Origin: Lycocorax pyrrhopterus obiensis
Taxonomy: Eukaryota; Chordata; Aves; Passeriformes; Paradisaeidae
Assembly: GCA_014706295.1 (NCBI GenBank)
Contig: JACSVZ010000004.1
Coordinates: 8,962,465-9,026,464 of the forward strand
Direction: 5' to 3'
DNA length: 64,000 nucleotides
Below are positions 1 to 13,218 of the stretch, piece after piece; position 1 is the first letter of the stretch; the number at the start of each line of letters is the position of its first letter. The translations under genes and the position numbers were made by a program. The notes below the pieces were generated by a model. It was not told the DNA's origin. It saw only the letters and a list, made by a program, of their open reading frames with translations, and did no database searches.

Positions 1-604
1 GTTTGTTGCGGTGAGCCACGGTTCCTGCCATGGTGTCCTGGACCCGGTCGGTCAAAAGGTCCAGTGGTTTGACCCTTCAAGGGCCCAGGAACCATAAGAT
101 GGCCGCCCACCCTAACATGGCCACCCTGAGGCAGCTTGGCGGGAAAAATCGTTGCCCTCGGCGGGAAAGACGCGACACCCTGCCCACAGGGAATGGCTGC
201 CGCACTCCTCCCTCCCAGTTATGTAACCCCTTTTGATTGGCCAGCGTTCGCCCTCCCCGCCTGCCCATTCCCCTATTGGCTACTGTGTCACGTTCCCCGC
301 CTCTGTACCTCCCTGCTGCTGTGCTGTTATGGGTTATCAACTGTTTGCTCCGCCCTCGCTACTGGGGTGTAAAACCCTTTGCCCGGAGCTGTTCTGGGCT
401 CCTCTTGGCCCCTCTCCTTGGTGCCAATAAACCTGTTCCTGCTTCCCCAAGAAGAGTCCCTCGCCTTCTTCCAATCTCCTCCGCGCTACGTTCATCGGTG
501 GTCAAGGCGAGCCTCGCCAGAGACCTCGCCCGTCCTCCCGCGAACGGTCGGCCTTCGTCCTCTTCCACAGCCGCGGGTTAGGATTGCCCGGTGCTCAGGT
601 CCAG
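1..604 (+). mobile_element. Solo-LTR-like endogenous retrovirus remnant
   Basis: The block is GC- and CpG-rich and has the layout of a retroviral LTR read on the plus strand. It has two inverted CCAAT boxes (ATTGG at 236-240 and 275-279), a weak TATA-like TGTAAAAC at 368-375, and an AATAAA polyadenylation signal at 426-431, followed by a U5-like stretch. An 8-base direct repeat, AGGTCCAG, occurs at 57-64 and 597-604. It could be a target-site duplication around an element of about 532 bp starting TGGTTT at 65. The 3' edge does not give a clean CA in the same register, so the boundaries are uncertain and the element may start before the window. I see no gag, pol or env frame. The open frames across it have no homology I recognise. 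The family cannot be named. Confidence 0.55.
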
Positions 605-3600
605 CCGAGCTAGCCCTTTGGCGAGTGCTGTGGCACTTGTTGCTTTGTTCCAAGCGTGGTGAGGCTGCTCAACCCCCTCAGGAGTTCAAACTTCATCAAA
701 AAAAGCATTTAATCACCGGTAAGATCACAAAATTAACAGGAATGTACCTCTCTGTCTCCCAGCAAAAGGCAGCTGAGAAAAGGCAGGCGAAAAGCAAAGC
801 AGTCCTGACCTCGCGCTGCTCCCTGCTCTGATTTATGTCCGTAATTACTTGCCTAGTTTGCTATTTTGAAGCCAGTGGTACTGAAACAATGGGACAGCAA
901 AAATAAGGGACAGCAAATAGATCACTCCTTTCACCTCCAAAGCAATTCAGCAGGATAAGAGGAATTGGTTTCATTCTGCTACAGCCTCTTTGGCAGGATG
1001 ACTGCGCGATCATTCATATTTAATTATCACATAATAAACCAGCAACATTCGACAATGAAATGCTTATAATTGAAAACAAGATTGAAATACCCAACTGCCA
1101 CCCCGCTCCCCTGTGCAAACGCCTGCCGAGGAGGAAAATGCCAATTTAACGCTCCCCACGGGACTGGCCCTCACAAAGGAGGGGTTTCCTGGAGCAGCCG
1201 TGCTGGGTCTGCACAGAAGGGCCTCGGAGCCACAGGGAGCCCCTGGAGCAGAGTGGCCTCTTCTGTTACCGGGAAGAGGAGTTGTCCCTCTGCTCCTCCC
1301 GGCACATGCCGTCTGGAAGCACGGTTTCCAGACACCTTCAGAAGGAAGATTTAGAAGAATGCAGCTGAGTGTTTATATGTTAGGGAATTCATCAGTGACA
1401 AATCCCTGCAGTTCAGGGATTTTCTGCAGACAGGTGCACGCGTGGGAGCAACTTTTTCGATTATGAGGATGTAAAAATAGTACTAATAGTAAAATGATCT
1501 TATAGGAAATTCTGATTTTCAAAAAAAAGCATTTGCCACCAAAGCCCCGGCCTGACGAAGCTGTCTTGGATAGCTCTGGGACCTCAGTGCTGTCTCATCC
1601 TGACTGATGAAGTTAAGGGGATTAAGAACTAAACCCCTTTTCTTTTATCCCAGCATTTTAAGGATGATCACTGGCAAACAGTGACTTGCAAGTGTGATGG
1701 CTACAATTCCTACCGGCTTCAGATTCTTTTCCATGAGAAAATGAAAATGGCCAGCACAAAGGGAGGATAAAACTTAACTATTCCAGAGGCACATTTTCCA
1801 CTGAACAGTCAGTGCTTTGTTACTATGAATAACAATTATTATCAATTATGATACTTATTTATTGCTAATAACAACAACAATATTTCTATTTGCTTTGGCT
1901 CATTTTAAAGTTTTGCATTTCCCTTACATGGAAGGACACAGATTTGGTGAGATGCCCCCTGCCTAAATCAGACAGCCTACACCAGGCTTGGTCTTTTCCA
2001 AGGAAACATCTAACACCATTCCTATCAAAAGAACTGTAGTGTCCATGGAGAAGAAAATTTAGGAAGTGTTCCACCAAGACCCTGTGAAATACTCTATATT
2101 GTCAGGTGTTTTGCTATCTGGATAGAACTTAAGATGTTTATACACAATTCTGAAGTACACTGTGTAACTCCCTGGTGGGCAGAACCATTTACTAGGCTGA
2201 AAAAACAAATGAATATCCCAAAGACAGTATCAGTCTGAAGAAGTAATAGAAGTAATTGCTCTGTAAGGATGAGCAGAGCACCAAAATTAAAAAATAAAAT
2301 CAAATAAGATGCTATAAATAAAGAATAAAACACATGTTGTACCATGTTAACTTGTCCTGAAGTGATTTACTAGAGAGAAAGTGTGTGCTGGGGGCTCAGC
2401 AGCACCCACAGCTTTCCTGGGAAGCACAGGATTTGCAGAAAGAAGCCTGAGATTGGGAGCTGCCATAACCATGGCCCAAATTCCCAAACCTGAAAGCCTA
2501 CAGAGAGTTAGTGCCAGGCTCACAGGGAGTACCCAGGTATTCCATTCCAAGGAATGACTTCAGTGGAAAAGCTGGACTGATGATGTGGGGTCTTGGTTTG
2601 GGACTGTGGACTCCAGTTACTGGGCACTGTATCAGTGAGCAGAGGGAAAACTTCATGGGACAGAAATACAATGGCAGGAATCACAAATGTTGGGAAATTC
2701 AAGCTCTAACTTAAAAAGCAAAACAAAAACCTTGAAAGAAAATGTAACAGAAAAGGGCTACATGGAAAGTGATAGAAACACAGTTCGTAATTAATGTCAT
2801 AGGAACTAGACTAGTTTGTCTAATTTTAAAGGCTTTATAAACTGAAAAAAGTGTGCTTCCATAGGAGGAGGAGGGAATGCTATCCTCTCTATATTCTAGA
2901 TACATTTACAGAGATTGTTTTCTGATTTTTTTTAACCACTTACTGGTCTCCATATTTTTAAACTTAAGGAATTTTCAAAGCTGCTGCAGGCAAAGCAGAT
3001 AAAAGCAAAGTACTCTTTGCAGAGGTTGATGGGCTAAGATTTCCAAGGCCTTTGTTCTGTCTGTTGAGATCATGTAATGGAAACCTGTACAACACCTCGT
3101 CACGCACGGAAAACCAGGATGGAGCCCTTCCGCGGGCGCAGCTCCCACAGGGCTCCCCAGGGCAAGCTGGGCTCGGTGCTGGTCGATACCCCATGTTTAT
3201 TAAAGGACGTTTTCCAGCGCATTGTGCAGTTTAGGAGGGATCAATGCTCCCGCAGATGAAGGAGTGCCGGGGAATTTTACGCCACCGTTCCCATCGTACG
3301 TTAAATCAATGGGGCGCAGTCTCCGTGAATTAAGGCTGGAGCTGCAGCTCCCATTTCACTGCCCCCGCTCCCCGGACAGGCTGGGCGCCGGCTCTGCAGC
3401 CTGGTGACAGCAGACATCCTTCATGGCGCTTCTGCAGCGGCCTGTCCTGCGGTGATAAGCTATAATGGATCTGTCTGTGAGAAAGGCTGTCTCGCCTTGT
3501 TTCCAGGAGGAGATGAAAAACAGCTCCTGCGCTCAAACACTGTATTAACCTTGACAATAATGAAGTGGGTAATTAACTGTTTTGCCCTAATGCGACCTTG

Positions 3601-4165
3601 CATTTATTGTCTTTAGAACTACTATACTTTACACGCTCGTTAAGAATATATCATCCTTTGTCCTCCCGGAGCTGTGTTTTCACGAGTCAATGAGGATTTT
3701 AAATCTCTGTGATGCGCAGGGTGAAAGAAAAAAGGAATTTTAAGGAAAGGTCGCCCTTATAAACAGCCAATCTAAACTCTGATTTTGCCTCTAGCTAGCT
3801 TCTCCCCTCATTTGCATTAGACATGAACTAAAAGCACAGCCTCTGCACAGATGAAAATCAATTTTTTTTCTTAAGAGAAGGTGCATAAAGCACAGATGGT
3901 CAGAATAATCTAAGTGATGGATGTGTTGGTAATTTATTTTCTTGTGTTGCAAGACATTGAAAGTATTTGAAGCTGTGTTCATGACACCACATTTTACTCC
4001 TCAGTGTAAACAAATATGAACAGCTCTTGGAGAGAAAAACTGATCCTTGTTATCACTTCAGAAGGAAAACTCTGGCTTTCCCTGTAAGTAAAATTGAGTT
4101 TTATAGCTGCAGCCAAAGGTGTCAGAGGTCTGCATTTTACTCTTAACAGAAGAAACAGTACTTAG
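605..4165. other. Non-coding DNA, inferred PAK5 intron
   Basis: No gene or recognisable repeat is seen. The sequence is mostly AT-rich single-copy-looking DNA with short poly-A/T runs. The part at 3225-3650 has retained CpGs and homeodomain-type cores and is listed separately as a possible conserved element. Confidence 0.6.
3225..3650. promoter_or_regulatory. Candidate conserved non-coding element
   Basis: The segment lacks repeat signatures, has scattered CpGs in a CpG-poor background, and carries a TAATTA core at 3570-3575 next to a GACAATAATG stretch that resembles a SOX site. No long frame looks coding. This style is common in deeply conserved enhancers, but conservation cannot be seen from one genome. 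Confidence 0.25.
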
Positions 4166-4373
4166 AGGAGGAAGAATTTACTGTGCAGGTGACCACACAA
4201 TGGAATACACTGCCCAGAGAGGCTGTGGAGTCTCCCTCACTGGAGATACTCAAGAAGTGTCTGGTCGAAATCCTGTGCCATGTGCTCTGGGATAACCCTG
4301 CTGGAGCAGGGAGGTGGGACCAGATGACCCACTGTGGTCCCTTCCAAACAGACCCATTCTGTGATTCTGTGAC
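4166..4373 (+). mobile_element. CR1 LINE 3' end fragment
   Basis: The segment runs from GAAGAATTTACTGTG, through the CR1 3' UTR phrases CTGCCCAGAGAGGCTGTGGA and TGGAGATACTCAAGAAG, to the tail CATTCTGTGATTCTGTG. It is a 5'-truncated insertion, as is usual for CR1. Plus orientation is set by the tail at the right end. It has point changes and no coding capacity. Confidence 0.92.
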
Positions 4374-7300
4374 CCCAAAATAGCTGGAGTCTCTTAAAAC
4401 TCCTGGAAAGAGGCAAAAGCATGCAGCAAATGCCTGCTTTTTCCAGCAGCCCAGGGCCAACAAGAGGTGGATCCTTTCCCTTGTGTGTGAGGCTCAGTTT
4501 AAGTCTGAGGGTGCCATCCTGAGGGCTGACACCAGGACCAGGCTCAGGGGGCAAGATGGGAGGTGAGAGATAAAGACCTGCCCACGTCTCCAATGGCTGA
4601 CTGTACATGGAGAAGTAAAAGTGGTGCCAGGGAGGAAAAGGGATGGCAGCTGAAGGCCCAGCGCCCAGGGAGCTCAGCCAGGAGCCGGCACTGCTGCTCT
4701 CAGGTAAGCAGTTCCACTGGGCACTTCAGGCTTTTCCCCATGGAATATTCACTTGAGGACAAGTTCAAACCTCTGAGTTGCTTTTCCAAATGACAGTGTC
4801 AGAGTTATCCTCCCAATCCTTCCACATTCCTCAGAACTCATAATGAGTTCTTAATTACATCTGAATGGGGAAGCTTCATGAGAAAGGACTGAAAAAAAAT
4901 TCTATACCTCCATCCCCTCTTTCCCTTAAGTGGGAAGTTTAGGGCACTTGTGCCATACAGATTAGCCCAGAAACAAGCCTTTTCGACAGCAACTCATCAG
5001 ATACATAGTGAGAAATGATGCTGGATGGGATAAGAGGTAATTTATCACTCCGCACCCTCCAGTACTGTCCTGTGGGATCTGCTCCAGTTTTGATCTACAG
5101 CCTGTCTACAAAACAGCTATTACTCAGAGTTAGTCACAAGGAATACACAACAGACAGGAAAGTGTGTCAGAACATCCCTTCCTGAAGCCTGTAATTTAGA
5201 GCTTGGTTTACACCTGGAAGCCTCAGAGTTTATATCATTTCTGTTATGAATTCCTTCCCAATGCTATAAATTCTCATTCTCCCCATAAAAACAATATTAG
5301 AAAAAGTAATCGTTCTGGTATCCCACAGGTCCTTCCCTGGGGAAGGCATTCTGCAGATTGCAGTGCTGTTGGATGACTCAGCTGGGCCAGGATTTTGGTC
5401 TCTCCTCCCTGGACCAAACATGCACTTTACACCACAGAGTCACCTGCCCAAACCAGGAGCAGGAGACGGTGTCACCTGCCCCTTGCTGGGAAGTATCAAA
5501 GCACATGAGCCACGACCCTGTCTCATGAATTGCTCTAATCCCTTCCTGGGAGATCCATAAATCCCTGTTTGGGACAGCTCTTAGACAGGACCTTTCCCCT
5601 GCACAGGAGACATTAAAAGAGAAATGCAAAGCGCCGAAGTAAAACCCAGCCAAGTCAGCCTTTGGGAGGGCAGAAGCCCCCAGACAGGAGCCCATGGGTG
5701 CTGCAGGATGTGCCGTGTCTGGGATGTGCACATCACCAGAGCTGACTCCAAATCACTGGATCAAAACAAAGGTACAGCTTCAGAGCAGTCTAATATGCTT
5801 AACAACACTAGTGCCAGCTGTTTAAAATTCTTCAAAAGCAAAATAATGGAACGCTATAAAAAAGGGCTCACCAAAACGGCACCGTGTAATTTCTCACCCC
5901 GCACAGCAGTTTCAGAAGTTGGTTTCCATACCAACAAGAGCAACGTTTCATTATAATCACATTCACCGGTAATTCTTTTGACATTTTAAAATATAGCAAC
6001 TTTAACAAAACATTTAGTTTTAAAATATCACTGAAATATCTAAATTCTAGTAACTTTTCCTTATTTTTTTAAAATACACAAAAATGCTTGTTATATGCAA
6101 TTTGAAATGCTATTAGAGAATATTAAAAGTTAAAAATAATTATTCTGGACCTACTTAAACCACATCTGATCTGTGCAATTTTGTATGTAATACATGCACA
6201 GATCTCTCAGACACACAACAAATGGGTGAAATGTGACTTAAAAGTTTTCATTTGAAAGAGAAAGTGTATTTATTACTGATGGGTTAAACAGCACTTCAAG
6301 GAGAGGAGTGGAGAGATCTCAAACCAAACAATTTCTCTTTCATAGGACTTAGGACCCTTCAAAATTCTCTTTTATCCAGAGATGGAAAGGAAAAGCAAAA
6401 TGTCCCACAAAACTTAATTCCTCAAAAACATTAGCCACAGGAATTTTAACTGCCCTGTTAGTAGTGCTGCATTTTCATACGGCTGGTGGCAATGGTTTCA
6501 GCACAACAGTGCACAGAGTGGACCCACTAAACTAAAAAAGCTGTATCAAACCACACCAAAGATTGCAATGTTTTGTCCAAATTCTGGAAAAAATCTGTTC
6601 ATCAATGTAAAATTTTCCTGTTTTGTCAACATTTTCTGGCAGGAAAAGAGAAAGGTCAGTGGCCTGGGAAGCCTGATGAATCAGGAGAACCAGGTTCTCT
6701 CCCTTTCAAAGCCATGACTCTGCCAGTGCCTCTGTGTTAGAGGAACTGTTTGGTTTTTTTTTTCCTCAAGTAAGTTGCAAAGCAAATTCAGTAAGATTTA
6801 CTGAGGTACAGCTGTGGTCAGAAACTGCTGGTGTGGTTTCTGCACCACACAGGATCCCATGGCAGTGGTGGGGGAAACCCTGCGGCAGCAGCACCAACAG
6901 CTGCACCAAGAAAGCACCAGCAAAGCAGCAGCTTTCCAACTGGGCTGACTCCAGAGCCAGCTCAAAAACACACAGCAAAGTTGGGGACATTTGGGGAAGA
7001 TGACAGAAATCCCTCCCTCCAAGAAACACAACTCCACTTTTAGTTTTGTAACACCAAGACAGGAGCAGACTGGAAACTCATGACATGTCACAGGTCCAGG
7101 ACCAAACTTTGCCAGAGTCAGGGCCGTGTGTGACTTAAACAGGGTTTTGTCCAAATAAAAACAACAGAACTAAGGGCAGTTAATACAAAGCACTGAGGCT
7201 CCAGTGTGTCTCACTGGTACCTCTGAGATCTGGGCTAGGGAACTGGTTTGTGCCTCAATTACTGATGCACTTAGGGAAAGAACGACGCCTTCTGCACAAC

Positions 7301-10300
7301 AGCTCCTCATCCTCAATGCAGGCGACAGGAGACGAAGCAAGGGCTGGTGGCAATCCTGATGCCTCTTTCAGTTCTGGCATCACCACTTTCAAAGGAAAAT
7401 GTGTTGCAAAAATGCATTTTAAACCACGTATGAGCTGACTCTGCTGCCCATCTGAACTTGGTGCAAGCACTCCCCAGGGAAACTGCAGGGAGGTGGGACA
7501 GCAAGAGGAGCCTACGGGGGCCTGGGGCTACCCCAAATGAGTGCAGAGTTCTCTGCAGCCACATCACAATCATCATCAGCCTTAATGTGTATCAGCCAGT
7601 CATCCTTACATCTAATATCTGCAGTCTAGACTGTTATTTTTTGAGGGTTTTATGTGGGGGTGATGTGAGGAAAACAAAACCCCACTCTTCTCAACAAAGG
7701 CAAGAGAAATTGCAAGAATTAAACAACACTTCACCACCAGCTCCCCAAATACTTCAACTTTGATAACCCACTGCTTCACTCCAGAGGAGCTGTGGGTCTC
7801 CCACACAGTGCTGACACTGAGACACCCACTGCCACTGTTTTTAGGGCACAGAGTCAGTATTTTACACCTACACACGATTGGTGCTGTGAACTGGTGGGGC
7901 ACAACACCATGTGAGTCTTCCCAGCGCTGACAGGCATTTAAAAGAAGCCTTTCTACGACCAAGCCTCATGCCACTATCACAGATTTTATTCTACGGGCCA
8001 CAAAAGGGCTGGGCCGGGATTTTCATGGGGAGAGGAGCCCTGCTGTAGGGTGGGTGGTGTGAAATCCAGTGCCCCGCCTCCCAGTCCCGCTCAGCCGTAC
8101 ATTTACCACAACGAGCACCGTGGCACAGGGCACTGCACACGGGGAATGCAGTCTGCTCTCGACCAGCAGCACCGGTTAGAAAAGCTGAGGAGAGGGACAG
8201 CCTGTAATTCACAAAGTTGCACTGCAGCATAAACCGTCTTTGTAGCTCGGATGAAATTTCCCTGGATGAGGTTCCCCTCGTGCCCTAAACATGCCCATTA
8301 ACAAATGCAAGGTTGATGGAGCATTAACCCAATTAATGATCCCGGTGCTTTTTTGTCCTCAGTGAAAGATTTTTCTGGCTGCAGTTTGATTGAGCTTTCT
8401 GAAATATTTAAGTCAATTCCAGTGTGATAAAATTTTACGCTCGGGAAGTAATTGCCTTCATCTGACAGCTCTGACAGTGGGGCACTTGCTCAGGAGGGCA
8501 GAGGCTCTTGGGTCACTCCGCTGTGGTCGCGGTCATCTCCTGCTTTTAATTAAAATGAGGATTTTGACAGTCTGTTAATTTAGAAGAAACAATTTGAACT
8601 GTATTACTTTTGGCTGCAATCCGCCACAGCAAAGGAAGCTTTATATACAGCAGATGCTTGAAGACCACGTCAACATTTCTGTTTCTGAGTGTGTGGAGCC
8701 AGCTTGAGGAGCTCCTGGTGCTCTGCAAGCCGTGGCAGAGGGTTGTGAATTACTTTCCCACTCCATAAATCGTCAGGCAGAGGCAGAGAGCAGAAGATGT
8801 TGGTGAGTGCTGAGTGCCTCAGTCCCCAGCACTGCAGATCGATGGGGCTCGCTGCCCACGAGCCCTGCTCGGGCTTGGGACAGTCCCTGCAATCTCAGCC
8901 CTGAGAATTTGGGATTAACACCCCGAGGAAGGGCAGGATGATGTGTGCAGAGCACTGCCCATGTTGGCAGGGAAAGCACTACCAAGGTACAGTGCCAAAA
9001 AATGCCTCAGTCCCACGGCCTTAAAACAGTCAGGAAGTTTCAAGGTTCTTCCTAACACACTAAAATTGTGCATTCCTGGCCACACACATGCAAGGGGCAC
9101 TTTTTAATCTGACTGCTGTCTCTGACTACTTTGGACTTCTTCATCCTCTCCTGAAAGCTCACTCCTTGATTTCAGGGAATCCAGGGATTTGTATTGGCAA
9201 AATAAAAACACAAAATAATTTCATCTGCATTGTAAATTGCAGCATTCTTTTTTCCAAGGAAATATATTACTCTTTCTTTTCAAGGACACTATCAAATGGG
9301 AAATGCAGCCATAGGAATACTCTAAGGAAGTAGGACTGACTCCCACTGAGTGGTTTTCACCTGCAAACATGGACATGAAGCAAAAAGTGCTCCTGTGCAG
9401 AAATCTAATGGGTAGATCAAATTTACAAGGCAGGTGAGACAAAAGACATGAGGAGCTTCCTCAGCTGACATTTTAATTATTCCCTTTTGTAAAAGAGAAG
9501 TGCAAATCAAACACCTTCTTGATGGGAACAAAGCGAGGCAGGAGATTTCAGAGGATGCTCTGCAGCAGAGGTGAAGCCCAGCCCAGCATGACAATCTCTC
9601 ATGTACAAGAAACTGCTCAAACATTTCGAGGCTAATCTCCATTTCATTCGATTTGCTGGGCTGCGTCGCCACCAAGTGCACTCTGTCCTCGGCGGCAGAT
9701 TGGTCCTGACACGCTTAATAAATTAATCTGCCTGACACAGAGCGGCTCCCTGCCCCCTCCAGCCCCGCCAGACAGCACGGGAAGTCAGGGAGCAGGAAAG
9801 GGGCAGTACAGATGCTGCTGGTAAGGGAGAAACGGGGCTGCTTCTCCCGCCCTGGGGTGTGGGATGGAGACCTCATCTCCTGCTCCAGAGCATTTTCCCA
9901 GGGCAGTTCATTAAAACCACTGTGTTTAAACCAGATTTCTACACCTATATATGCCAACACTCTTGGAAAGTGCTACTTCATATGGAAGCGTAAGCCTTAG
10001 CATTAAGGATCTTCACTTGCACTGCGCTCAGTGAGAATCATTAAATGCAAACTAGGACACAGATACCAATTACTGTTCTGCTCAGACTACAAAACTGTAA
10101 AATTCAGTAAAATTCACAGTCTCATGCTATCCTTTTAACTGTGTGATCCTGATAGTTAACTACTAACGCCTGTTGGATCTCAGCAATTAAAAAGCAGAAA
10201 TGCTCACCCTAAATACTTCCCTTTTGCTCACTTTTCTCTCTCCAGAGATCTGTATCTCAAACGCCCTTTTTTTTTCCTGGCCCACACAGTTCATCCCACA

Positions 10301-10622
10301 GACAACAGAAAAGGCATTTAAAAGTCTCTGCAGGTCAGTCAGTGCTGTTCTCTGGTAATACATAGCACTTGTCTGGTGTAATTGGATCCTGCATGAAGGG
10401 GAAGACAAGAAAAAAAGCTCAGCAAAGCACTTTCAAATTCCTAGAGAGCCACCAAAGCCCACATCTAATCATGTCAGAGCAGGAGATAGGAGAAAGCACA
10501 TTTATACCTGGAGCTTTGGCTCCCCAGGTAAGTGAGCTGCTTGGCAACATTTTTTTCCCCTCTATGACTCTATTGAACTACACTCTGCTGGGATTGAATA
10601 AACGTGGCTGTTTGGTTCTAGT
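4374..10622. other. Non-coding DNA, inferred PAK5 intron
   Basis: No supportable gene is seen on either strand. Frames of 60-118 codons are scattered on both strands and match nothing I recognise. An AT-rich stretch lies at about 5950-6140, and the candidate conserved segment 8225-8660 is listed separately. Confidence 0.6.
8225..8660. promoter_or_regulatory. Candidate conserved non-coding element
   Basis: The segment has two homeodomain-style cores (CAATTAATGAT near 8330 and TTTAATTAAA at 8545-8554). Between them are retained CpGs (for example around 8517-8531), and there is no repeat signature. It could be an intronic enhancer. This is inferred from composition only. Confidence 0.25.
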
Positions 10623-10666
10623 TATGGAATCACAGCATGGGGTGGGTTGGGAGGGACCTTAAAGAT
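10623..10666 (-). mobile_element. Short CR1 3' tail fragment, minus orientation
   Basis: TATGGAATCACAGCATGG followed by GGTTGGGAGGGACCTTAAAG is the reverse-strand 3' terminus of CR1. Only about 45 bp is recognisable, making it a very short 5'-truncated copy or a decayed one. Confidence 0.8.
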
Positions 10667-13128
10667 TTGTATTCTATGGAACACAGTTTAATGGGACTGT
10701 AACCTGTCTGGTTTCTGTTCTGGACTACAGTGGCCCAAGTTCATCAGCAGACCTAGGGACAAATATATCACTGAGATGTGCAGAATGTGGGGTGACTGAG
10801 CGACTGCTGTCGCTGCATGGATGAACGAAATGGAAGGAGCAAGCACGGCCCTAGTGCTGATGTGGACTGCAGATGCTGCAGGACCAGTTTTATGTGGAAA
10901 TCCCCTCCACAGACCTGTTACTACGTGGACTAAAGCATCTGCCTTAAGCAAAAGCCATCGGGATGCCCAAGCAGATTTCTCGTTACTTCAGCTGTCAGGG
11001 TCCGCCTATGACACGCATGGATACGAACTTCCAGAGATTCCCTGCTGCCACCTAGAGTTTCCCACGGCCGACCGCCGATGAAACGAGCAGAGAATTTTCT
11101 AACTCAGCTTCAATCTGAGGGACTTCGGCAGCACCCCTGGAGGCTCGGCCAATCCATGGAAATCAGGCATCTCCCAGCGTATTTTACTCCATTTTGGCTT
11201 TCTCAGCTGAGCCAAGTGGGAGCTTGCTGGACTGTGTGACTGATCTTGGTAAAACACCAACATCCAGCCTTTCCAAACATTGACTGGGGAAAGCATCTAC
11301 TGCTTACACCTCCCTGTTTATTTTCCATGCTTTGCTCTGGGGGACCATGGCCGTGGAACAGGTTCCAGGAGGACCCCGAAGCATCACCTCCACCTGCCTG
11401 GTCCTTCCCAGGCCCAAGCCCAAGCCCTGCCCCTGGCCCCAGGGAGAGCATGGTCAGTGCAGGGAAGGCTTTGGAGTAAAAAGCTGGGCTGAACAAATGA
11501 GAAGGAGCTACAAACAACAACCACATGAGCATTGATGAAGGCCTCCACCTCCAGGCAGCAAGCTGGGAGCGTGCCTCATTTTTCAGGACAGGCAAGCCAG
11601 CCAGAGGAGTTACCGGAACGGTGTCCTATAGATTTGTCTTCGGGGACCAACCTCCACGTTAAAAAAAGAACCTGATTATGAATGTCCTTGCTCAGGATCT
11701 AATTCCTGGCTTGTTTCAGGTTATAAAGTGCTACCTGGAGAGTATTCCCAGTCTGATGTTCCCAGAGGAGAGCAGATTCAATTTCTGAAATGCTGACACG
11801 AGAGTTTGGCCCTTTAATGCACAGACCTATAGGTTAACGTGGGTTTTGAGCTCTAAAGGAGGCTGGTCTGCTTCAGCAGCTGTAGACTGTGAACTCCAAT
11901 TTTACTTTCAATCTTTATTTAGTGTACTGCAAAGTTCTGCTCACCCACATAAGCTCTCAGTAACAGGACTAAAGCTTGCCCTTGCAAGACTCCTCCAACA
12001 CTAATATTACTTAAAATCTCAGTGCTAATGCATTTCAGAACATTCTTTTACTAATTTTACTGGAGACAACTTTTACCCACAGAAGTCTGTAATCAATATT
12101 GATCTGTATTATTGTCTATGATTGCTGCAGACCCAGGTAAAGTAACTCATTTGTCATGTGAGTGGACCAATTCAAATCAATGCCAACTGTTGTATGGGCA
12201 AAGCTTGCTAAGATGATAAAGGATTTCTGAAGAACTTCCTTGGATCTCCTCACTGCAGGCAGCAAACTCCAAGAGTCCCTCAGGGAAGCACTCAGTGAGC
12301 TCAGAGGGACTGTGCAGGTGTAGGTGTGAGCCTGCCTCCAGGTGCCTGCAGGAGGAGAGTACGGCAGCACGAGTTCTTTTGGGGATGTCACAGACCTTTC
12401 AAATGAGGGGCATGATCAGCAGGCAACCAATTGTCACCCCTCCAAGGCAGAGGGGCAGAACGATGGGCTAAAGGCTTTAGTGCAGTGCCGAACTTGTCTT
12501 CACAGTCCAGAGTGGAGCAAAGTGGAGTCCCACACCCACTGTCAGCTACAGTGACCACCTCTGAAAACCACATTCCTGCAGGCATTGCTCCTGCTTCATC
12601 TGAGCACATTTAAAGGACAGTAATAAGATGGAACGTGAAAAACCTTTTTTTTGCCACTTACAATATTTACTCTGTCTTCTAGGAGAGGGTTTTTTACTGG
12701 CAACCGCAGTGTTTCTCTAGGCTAGCCAGGCCCTGCTTGTAAACCCTGGTGTTGGTGTCCACAGTCCAGCTGCAGACAGACTCCAAATGTACCTGGCTGA
12801 ACCTGGGGGGTTGTCATGAAGGACCAATACCTTGGTCAAAAAAGGTATGTGAATAATTCATTTTCTGGTTCATTAGTTGAACTGAAAAACTGAGGAATAT
12901 CCTGTGTTTTGAGTCAGTCTGAAATTGTAATGATGTCAAATGAGGCTCTAGAAAAGCTATGTCAAAATCAGGCTGGATGAAATGTTTCAACAGCATGGAA
13001 CACAACTGAATGAAAAAGAAAGAGCTGCTGATCAGGAACTCTGCTGTTCAGAAAGCCAGAAACTGAAAACTATAAAGAAGAACTGAGAATGTATCAGTTA
13101 AAGCATCATGGGGGAGGCGCTTCCTTTA
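10667..13128. other. Non-coding DNA, inferred PAK5 intron
   Basis: No gene or confident repeat is seen. Proline/glycine-rich frames around 11200-11590 come from a C-rich patch (GGCCCAAGCCCAAGCCC near 11410) and do not resemble a protein family. Confidence 0.55.
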
Positions 13129-13218
13129 GAATGGAATGGAATGGAATGGAATGGAATGGAATGGAATGGAATGGAATGGAATGGAATGGAATGGAATGGA
13201 ATGGAAGGGAATGGAATA
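13129..13218 (+). repeat. (ATGGA)n pentanucleotide microsatellite
   Basis: Fifteen perfect ATGGA units run from 13131 to 13205, followed by the interrupted units AGGGA, ATGGA and ATAGA. The unit is the same as the GGAAT/ATTCC satellite pentamer. It sits exactly at the 3' tail of the adjacent reverse-strand CR1, where a short tandem tail is normal, so it probably grew from that tail. The frame reading MEWNGMEWNG is an artefact of the repeat. Confidence 0.95.

Noticed and set aside
379..831. A 150-codon plus-strand frame
   Set aside because: It crosses the LTR-like element and its poly-A signal, has no homology I recognise and no gag/pol/env features.
10515..10540. CCCCAGGTAAGTGAG as a splice donor on the plus strand
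   Set aside because: A near-perfect donor string, but no coding frame or CpG promoter supports an exon. Such strings arise by chance every few kilobases.
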